Below are positions 59,391-64,000 of a DNA stretch of 64,000 nt, piece after piece. This DNA comes from FEB-12 sp964503315 (GTDB taxonomy: Bacteria; Zixibacteria; MSB-5A5; GN15; FEB-12). A model generated the notes under the pieces. That model had not been told where the DNA came from and searched no databases. It saw nothing but the letters and a program-made list of their open reading frames with translations. A program made the translations under genes and the position numbers. Position 1 is the first letter of the stretch; each line of letters begins with the position of its first letter. The stretch covers positions 124,001 through 188,000 of the forward strand of contig CAZCZL010000007.1 of assembly GCA_964503315.1 (NCBI GenBank), in the 5' to 3' direction.

Positions 59391-59807
59391 TTGTTTCCAG
59401 TTTTGATCGTCATTCACGTGTTGATCTGTCTGGCACTCATTCTGGTGGTGCTGATGCAGTCAAGCAAAGGTGAAGGTTTGACCGGCTCCGCTTTTGGTGG
59501 CGGATTGTCATCAGCGGTCTTCGGTGGCCGTGGCGCGGCGACCTTCCTTTCAAAAGCGACCACCGGATTGGCGGTTGCGTTCATGGTAATGTGTATTCTG
59601 CTGGCGTATATGTCGGCGCAGGATCGTGCGGCGGTGACTGGCGTTCCGGCCGAGGGTGCTGAGTCGGCGGTGACCCGCCAGGCGCAGGAAGAGATGCAGC
59701 GTCAGCAGCAGCAACAGCAGCAGGGAGTGACGCCGAATCAGGGTGGACTTCCGGCTGAAGGCGGCGGAGACCAGACGACAACTCCACCGGCAGGTGGCGG
59801 TCAGTAG
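59391..59807 (+). CDS. secG: Protein translocase subunit SecG
   Basis: 138 residues from TTG 59391 with GGAGG 7 nt upstream. Two helices: FPVLIVIHVLICLALILVVLMQSS, then after the conserved GLTGSAFGGG and FGGRGAATFLSK a second helix LAVAFMVMCILLAYM, then a long Gln/Gly/Pro tail (EEMQRQQQQQQQGV...). This is the SecG layout; SecG is normally 75-110 residues, so the tail is long. It is the auxiliary subunit of SecYEG. tRNA-Leu follows 21 nt downstream. Confidence 0.92.
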   Translation: MFPVLIVIHVLICLALILVVLMQSSKGEGLTGSAFGGGLSSAVFGGRGAATFLSKATTGLAVAFMVMCILLAYMSAQDRAAVTGVPAEGAESAVTRQAQEEMQRQQQQQQQGVTPNQGGLPAEGGGDQTTTPPAGGGQ

Positions 59808-59828
59808 ATCTTTTGATCTGACAGTTTC

Positions 59829-59910
59829 GCGGAAGTGGTGAAATTGGTAGACACGCTATCTTGAGGGGGTAGTGGAGCAATCCGTAGGGGTTCGAGTCCC
59901 CTCTTCCGCA
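59829..59910 (+). tRNA. tRNA-Leu(GAG)
   Basis: 82-nt class II tRNA. Acceptor GCGGAAG pairs with CTTCCGC; anticodon stem CTATC/GGTAG holds loop TTGAGGG with anticodon GAG at 34-36; a short variable arm follows; T arm AGGGGTTCGAGTCCCCT carries the GTTCGA loop. Position 73 is A. CCA is not encoded and must be added. Confidence 0.96.
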
Positions 59911-59922
59911 GAATGATATATG

Positions 59923-59950
59923 AGGCTTCGCGAAAGCGGGGCCTTTTTAT
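59923..59950 (+). terminator. Intrinsic terminator after tRNA-Leu
   Basis: AGGCTTCGC (59923-59931), GAAA tetraloop, GCGGGGCCT (59936-59944), 9 bp with two wobbles, followed by TTTTATT. Probably ends the glycolysis-secG-tRNA transcript. Confidence 0.85.
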
Positions 59951-59963
59951 TGGGGGAAGAGCC

Positions 59964-60046
59964 GTCGGGTCACACTTCGAATCGGGACGCGGCTATCGGT
60001 GGGTGTGGGTGAGAGGGTGGCAGGGGGATTCGAAGCAAGACCCGAC
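59964..60046. repeat. Palindromic repeat R1, copy e
   Basis: GTCGGGTC at 59964 and GACCCGAC to 60046, inner CTTCGAATC/GATTCGAAG. It follows the terminator. No gene in 59950-60165. Confidence 0.8.
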
Positions 60047-60165
60047 CGAACGGGGTGGGGGCGGAGATAGTGGGGTGTCGGGTTTCGCGCGGGGATGGTT
60101 TGTGGCTAAGTCCAAGGACTGTCTGACCGATACTGAAAGATAGTGTGGTCGTAACGTTATTGTAG

Positions 60166-60855
60166 TTGTTCGGGAGAATTGCAAGGTACATGGGGCCGCT
60201 TTTCGTACATCTTTTCTGGACGATCATCGCAATTCCAATCGGGCTAATTGGAGGAACGGTTGTCAGTTTTATCGGAATACCGCTCTATTACCGATGGAAG
60301 AAGATCCCGCCGGAGAAAAGGCGGTTTCGTTTACTTTTCAAGATCGCCCTGACTTTGGCTCTGGCCCTTTGCTGTGTTGTTGGAGTGAATGTCCTCCTGG
60401 TCGCCCTCGAGGGGTACGCCCTCTATCAGTGGAACGACTACTACGCGGGTTCGGGGGTATTTGAAGAATTCCGTACTCCTCTTATGTTTCCGTACGAAAT
60501 GAGAATGATGGACGTTGTCGATTATGCCAGCTTAGTCAAAACGGAAGGACTGGGAAAAGAAGATGACCCAGATAAGGGGTTATTCCCCGAGGTCAAACCG
60601 CAGTTATACGACATTCGGCAATATGCGACAGGTGACAGTCTGGTGGTTGGGTTCATGACCAGTCGATGGGATTTCGAGACTCGAACGGAAGGGACTGATA
60701 CAAGTTGGTTTTGGTTCAATTGTCGGGATGGTCGGGCAATTGTCTTTCAGACACGAGAGGAATACGTGGATGATCTTCCTTCGCTGGGATTTGCGGTCGA
60801 ACCTCCCCTGAAAACTGTTTCAGATCAGCATTACGATTACTGGAGAACCCACTAG
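60166..60855 (+). CDS. Small membrane protein of unknown function
   Basis: 229 residues from TTG 60166 (ATG 60190 is equally possible; neither has a clear ribosome-binding site). Two hydrophobic segments (about 12-38, FVHLFWTIIAIPIGLIGGTVVSFIGIPLYY, and about 56-78, LTLALALCCVVGVNVLLVALEG), then a C-terminal globular domain with no motif I recognise (RTPLMFPYEMRMMDVVDYASL, KPQLYDIRQYATGDSLVVG). Not placed in a family. It is isolated after the tRNA terminator. Confidence 0.5.
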   Translation: MFGRIARYMGPLFVHLFWTIIAIPIGLIGGTVVSFIGIPLYYRWKKIPPEKRRFRLLFKIALTLALALCCVVGVNVLLVALEGYALYQWNDYYAGSGVFEEFRTPLMFPYEMRMMDVVDYASLVKTEGLGKEDDPDKGLFPEVKPQLYDIRQYATGDSLVVGFMTSRWDFETRTEGTDTSWFWFNCRDGRAIVFQTREEYVDDLPSLGFAVEPPLKTVSDQHYDYWRTH

Positions 60856-60895
60856 TACTTTGTTTTTCATGTCACACGTGGGCGTTGCCGCGGTC

Positions 60896-60925
60896 TTGAC
60901 AAACGAACGTACGCTTACCTATCTT
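60896..60925 (+). promoter_or_regulatory. Sigma-70-type promoter of the DUF2914 gene
   Basis: TTGACA (60896-60901), 18-bp spacer, TATCTT (60920-60925), 47 nt upstream of the ATG at 60972. Confidence 0.65.
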
Positions 60926-60971
60926 ATCAGTAATCAATCATTGAAACGAATCAGCCAATCGGGGAATCAAT

Positions 60972-61364
60972 ATGAGAATCACAATGTGTCTGATGGTGGC
61001 AATAGCCCTTCTCGGTGTGTCGGCTAATGCGCAGGATGAGAAGCCGGCGCTCTCCGCTGAAGTAGTAGTCTGTGCGAATATCACCGAGCGGATGCCTCAG
61101 GGGGCGGACTCGACATTTGCCGCGACGACTCCCCAGCTTTATTGCTGGTCCAAGATCACGGGGGCAGCCGCGGAAGGCTCGACAGTGACGCACATTTGGC
61201 TGCATGACGGCAAGGAGATGTGTCAGGTTGATCTGCAGGTGAAAGCGTCGCCATGGCGGACCTGGTCGGTGAAGAATCTTTATGGCATGGCGGGGAACTG
61301 GGAAGTGCGGGTAGTGGACGCGAGTGGGACATCGATAGGGGCGGCAAGGTTTAGGATAGAATAG
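60972..61364 (+). CDS. DUF2914-domain exported protein
   Basis: 130 residues with a signal peptide (MRITMCLMVAIALLGVSANA). The rest is one DUF2914 domain: ITERMPQGADSTF, then YCWSKITGA, HIWLHDGKEM and WRTWSVKNLYGMAGNWEVRVVDASGTSIG, the conserved W-x-W-S and G-x-W-x-V pattern. DUF2914 has no established function; members are usually exported and sometimes fused to anti-sigma or TPR domains. Single gene with its own promoter. Confidence 0.85.
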   Translation: MRITMCLMVAIALLGVSANAQDEKPALSAEVVVCANITERMPQGADSTFAATTPQLYCWSKITGAAAEGSTVTHIWLHDGKEMCQVDLQVKASPWRTWSVKNLYGMAGNWEVRVVDASGTSIGAARFRIE

Positions 61365-61412
61365 AGGTTGCTTCGTCGCTTGGCGCTTTGCGCCTGCACT
61401 CCTCGCAATGAC
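61365..61412. repeat. R3-like repeat, short form
   Basis: GAGGTTGCTTCGTCGCTTGG to CTCGCAATGACGG: the same start and end as R3 but with a different centre (GGCGCTTTGCGCC palindrome). Confidence 0.55.
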
Positions 61413-61431
61413 GGTGAAATGTGAAGACGGG

Positions 61432-61451
61432 GGCAGACGGGGACGTCTGCC
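61432..61451. repeat. R2 hairpin (copy h)
   Basis: GGCAGACGGGGACGTCTGCC followed by GCGCAAAC. Confidence 0.7.
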
Positions 61452-61480
61452 GCGCAAACTCTAATATAAAAGTCAAATGA

Positions 61481-61506
61481 AACGGCCGCTCGGGTGAGCG
61501 GCCGTT
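61481..61506 (-). terminator. Terminator-like hairpin after the M4 protease gene
   Basis: AACGGCCGCTC (61481-61491) and GAGCGGCCGTT (61496-61506) form a perfect 11-bp stem with a GGGT loop. On the minus strand it is followed by TCATTTGAC, only a weak T tract. Confidence 0.5.
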
Positions 61507-61563
61507 GTCGTTAGACGGAGTGACGTGAGGGGAGGGAAAGTTCTCTCCACGCTCACGTGAGAA

Positions 61564-64000
61564 TCACGGACAGTTTGGTAATGTCGGCTTCGGCGTAGTC
61601 GTCAGGTACGCGATCATCAGCGACAGGTCGGAGAGATCCGGTGTCACTACCACCGAGCCGTTGATATTGGCCTCAGGCGCGCAAGGCAAGGTTGGTTTTG
61701 GAGTGGTCGTCAAGTATGAAATCAGGAGTGAGAGGTCGGAGAGATCAGGAGTCTCCGAGACTGACTTGTTGACGTTTCCGGTCGTGCCGATGCAGCATGA
61801 TTGCGGAGTGATCTGCGCGAGGATCGGCGCGAGGCCGCTGGAACCGCCGGGGGAATAGATCAGCGCGATACGGTATTTCACCGTGTCGCCCTGATTCAGC
61901 GTATTGTCACCAAAAGTCATCAGGAGTGACCAGTCGGTGTTGCTCGAACCATTGGCATTGGTTGGCTGCAACATCTGTTGGTACATCGCCTGCGGCGAGA
62001 CACCATCCCAGACGTAGGTGGGGTTGTCGACCGCGCGCATGTTTTTCGGGTTGCCGGACGACAGGAAAGCGACACCGGCCGCAATAGTGTTTGAAGGGTC
62101 CTGGATATAGATCAGTTTATTGGTCGCGTCGTAATAACATTGATTCGAACCAGCCGAGGCGACATCGAAATCCCCAAAGACACCTGACTGAATGGTAATA
62201 GGTGTGGGACAAGTGTTGGTGAGCGCGTACTCGGCCTGAATGTAACCGCACCCGGCCGCATCCGTCGGCTCCCACTGATAGGTCACTTTCCCCTGTACTT
62301 TGCCGCTATTTGAGGCAAGGCGAAGAGTACGCGTCTGATCGGAACCGATCGTGCCGCTGACGAGACTGTCGATAGTCGCCCAAGTCGGAGTTTCGTAAAA
62401 GTCAAGGTACATCGCGGTATCCGCGCCATCGAGATGAGTCACGATCAAAGAGAATTTCGAGATGGCGTCACTCGCGCGCACGAAATCATGCACCGACGGA
62501 CGGTTATTGAGCGTGAAGTTCAGGCAATTGGTGGTGGCGGAGCGCTCCATCAGACCGACAGGCAGATAACCGATCTGGATCGAGACCGGCACTTTGATGG
62601 TCGGGGCGGACGGATTGGTGGTGGTCATGACAATGGTGTCTTCGTACTGGCCGAGATCGCAGGTGGTCAGCGCGCCGGCATTGACAGAGGCGGTGACGAT
62701 GACTGAGTCTCCACTCAGAAGCGTCGTTGGGCCAGAAGAGGAAAGAGAGACATGCCCTTGAGCCGAGGTGATGGAAGTCCAAGTTACACTCTCGGGACGA
62801 TAATTCTTAATGATCACTGTTGTGTCGGTCGAATTGCCAAGGGTCGCGATCATCGGCGAAACTGCCGCTGGATTGGCAAAAACAAGACCGAAGCCGACGG
62901 AATCCATGGCGAGAACAACTGCGGCGAGTTCCGGCGAGCCCGTGCCATAGAGGTCAACCGCGGACTGAACAGTCATAGATGACCAGAAATTGAGTGATGA
63001 ACCTGGAGTCAGGTACGTGGTCAACGTGCGGTACCAGATCTGCTCCATCGCTTCGCGGCTGGAGGCGGTCGCGGTGATGAAGGCCGCGCGATTCGGAATA
63101 CCGGAGTTGATATGGACACCGCCATTGTCAGTGCTGATAGGGAGAACGACGAATTCAGTCATGTGCGCGGGCTGGTAGCCGAAGGGGAAGCGTGCGGGGT
63201 TGGGGCCGGTGTGCGGGTCCTCGAGATTGCGCAGGAACCCCGGCGACGTGATGCGAATCTCTTCGCCCATCAGCCAATCATCGCGGTCGACCATGGCGCC
63301 GAAAACATCGGAATAGGATTCATTGAGCGCGCCGGATTCGAATGTGTAGATAAGATTGGCGGTATTCTCAGTGACGCCGTGGGCCAATTCATGCGCGACA
63401 ACATCAAGCGAGCCGGAGAATGGTTTGTACGTAGTGCCGTCGCCATCGGCGAAGTTCACCGAGATACCGTTCCAGAAGGCGTTGTTGGTGTAGGTCGGGT
63501 CATGGACCGAACAGATGATGGACATGCCGTTGTCATCGAGACTGTTGCGGCTGAACGTTGTCTCGAAGTAGTCATAAGTGAGGCCGCAATAGTAATGTCC
63601 TGAGACAGCGGCGCGCAAAGATGTATTGTCATTGAAATTATTATTGTCGTTCGGATCGGTGGTGATGGGACCGCCGCCGAGGTAATTGTCATAGGTGATA
63701 ACCACGCCATCGTAGTTACCGATGGGCGGTTGATACATCGGACGGGTAGCGTCGACCAGTTTATAGTCCGGGCCGAACTGGTAGGTTTGCAAGGTGCGGA
63801 CATTGAGATTCACATCGACGCCGGAGCCGACAGTGGGGCCATCGAAATGAATGTCGTTATACTTGAAGAGCTCGCGGCCGGTGATGGCATCAACGAAAAC
63901 GCGCCAGCGAATCGGCGAGAACTGGTCACCGCGGATGGTGACGAGCCATGCAAGATGCGATGCTCCGGCGCGGTCAGGATAGATGAGCAGTTCAGATTCC
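61564..64000 (-). CDS. Thermolysin-family (M4) metalloprotease with dockerin-like repeats, partial
   Basis: The 5' end lies beyond the window: the frame stays open from 63813 to the right edge and reads as a propeptide (ELLIYPDRAGASHLAWLVTI, then VFVDAITGRELFKYNDI), the FTP/PepSY-type region of M4 proteases. The catalytic domain has HELAH at 63379-63393, then GALNESYSDVFGAMVDRDDW with the third zinc ligand Glu, and GVHINSGIPNRAAF with the catalytic His region. A beta-rich region follows (about 62300-62900), then two C-terminal repeats, each ending TPDLSDLSLLISYLTTTPKP-like, the dockerin pattern of FCB/Zixibacteria exported proteins. Predicted extracellular, zinc-dependent. Confidence 0.88.
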   Translation of the reverse strand, partial: ESELLIYPDRAGASHLAWLVTIRGDQFSPIRWRVFVDAITGRELFKYNDIHFDGPTVGSGVDVNLNVRTLQTYQFGPDYKLVDATRPMYQPPIGNYDGVVITYDNYLGGGPITTDPNDNNNFNDNTSLRAAVSGHYYCGLTYDYFETTFSRNSLDDNGMSIICSVHDPTYTNNAFWNGISVNFADGDGTTYKPFSGSLDVVAHELAHGVTENTANLIYTFESGALNESYSDVFGAMVDRDDWLMGEEIRITSPGFLRNLEDPHTGPNPARFPFGYQPAHMTEFVVLPISTDNGGVHINSGIPNRAAFITATASSREAMEQIWYRTLTTYLTPGSSLNFWSSMTVQSAVDLYGTGSPELAAVVLAMDSVGFGLVFANPAAVSPMIATLGNSTDTTVIIKNYRPESVTWTSITSAQGHVSLSSSGPTTLLSGDSVIVTASVNAGALTTCDLGQYEDTIVMTTTNPSAPTIKVPVSIQIGYLPVGLMERSATTNCLNFTLNNRPSVHDFVRASDAISKFSLIVTHLDGADTAMYLDFYETPTWATIDSLVSGTIGSDQTRTLRLASNSGKVQGKVTYQWEPTDAAGCGYIQAEYALTNTCPTPITIQSGVFGDFDVASAGSNQCYYDATNKLIYIQDPSNTIAAGVAFLSSGNPKNMRAVDNPTYVWDGVSPQAMYQQMLQPTNANGSSNTDWSLLMTFGDNTLNQGDTVKYRIALIYSPGGSSGLAPILAQITPQSCCIGTTGNVNKSVSETPDLSDLSLLISYLTTTPKPTLPCAPEANINGSVVVTPDLSDLSLMIAYLTTTPKPTLPNCP

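Overview
The window is a gene-dense, roughly 55-60 % GC bacterial chromosome segment from a Gram-negative with a DAP-type peptidoglycan wall. The envelope is shown by MurE with a DNPR motif, a complete Mre/Rod module, an outer-membrane beta-barrel protein, periplasmic Spy/CpxP-like proteins and lipoproteins. Secreted proteases carry either a type-IX-like C-terminal domain (NYPNPFNP start) or tandem dockerin-like repeats (PDLSDLSLLI). Together these point to the FCB superphylum, most like Zixibacteria-type candidate phyla. The phylum is inference; no rRNA is present.

Layout. 1-4084 (+): end of a surface-polysaccharide cluster (FemAB-like transferase, two GT4, one GT2). 4077-6329 (-): secreted C25 protease. 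6452-23609 (+): a full dcw operon, mraZ-rsmH-ftsL-ftsI-murE-murF-mraY-murD-ftsW-murG-murC-ftsQ-ftsA-ftsZ, without murB or ddl, preceded by DnaA-box-like sites, a strong sigma-70-type promoter and a 10-bp-period TGG array that looks like a MraZ operator. 23610-24248: non-coding, with a possible structured RNA and two palindromic repeats. 24249-27260 (+): S8 protease lipoprotein. 27408-30366 (-): pyrR-pyrB-pyrC with a PyrR-binding hairpin next to the pyrR ribosome-binding site. 30277-33109: a repeat-rich island with three small membrane or exported proteins of unknown function. 33110-35612 (-): ECF sigma factor, zinc-finger anti-sigma and two Spy-like periplasmic proteins. 35730-36758 (-): mreB with terminator. 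37279-39405 (-): secreted prolyl oligopeptidase. 39714-40382 (-): a YHS/TRASH-like lipoprotein whose frame is interrupted by one UGA followed by a SECIS-like hairpin, a candidate new selenoprotein.

40585-54529 (+) is probably one long operon: GT2, YfhO-like protein, polyprenol-phosphate mannosyltransferase-like GT2, rhamnosyltransferase-like GT2, WecA/TagO-like transferase, accA, a Trm112-like protein, an EIIA domain, mreC, mreD, PBP2, rodA and an aspartyl protease. 54605-59949 (+): pyrophosphate-type phosphofructokinase, beta-barrel protein, gap, pgk, tpiA, secG and tRNA-Leu(GAG). 60166-64000: a small membrane protein, a DUF2914 protein and, on the minus strand, a thermolysin-type M4 protease cut by the window end.

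Most genes serve envelope building (septal and lateral wall synthesis, glycan export) plus central metabolism. Spacers between operons hold several families of short palindromic repeats. The observations most worth following are the UGA-containing YHS lipoprotein, the PyrR leader hairpin, the sigma/anti-sigma/Spy module, the possible structured RNA after ftsZ and the repeat families.
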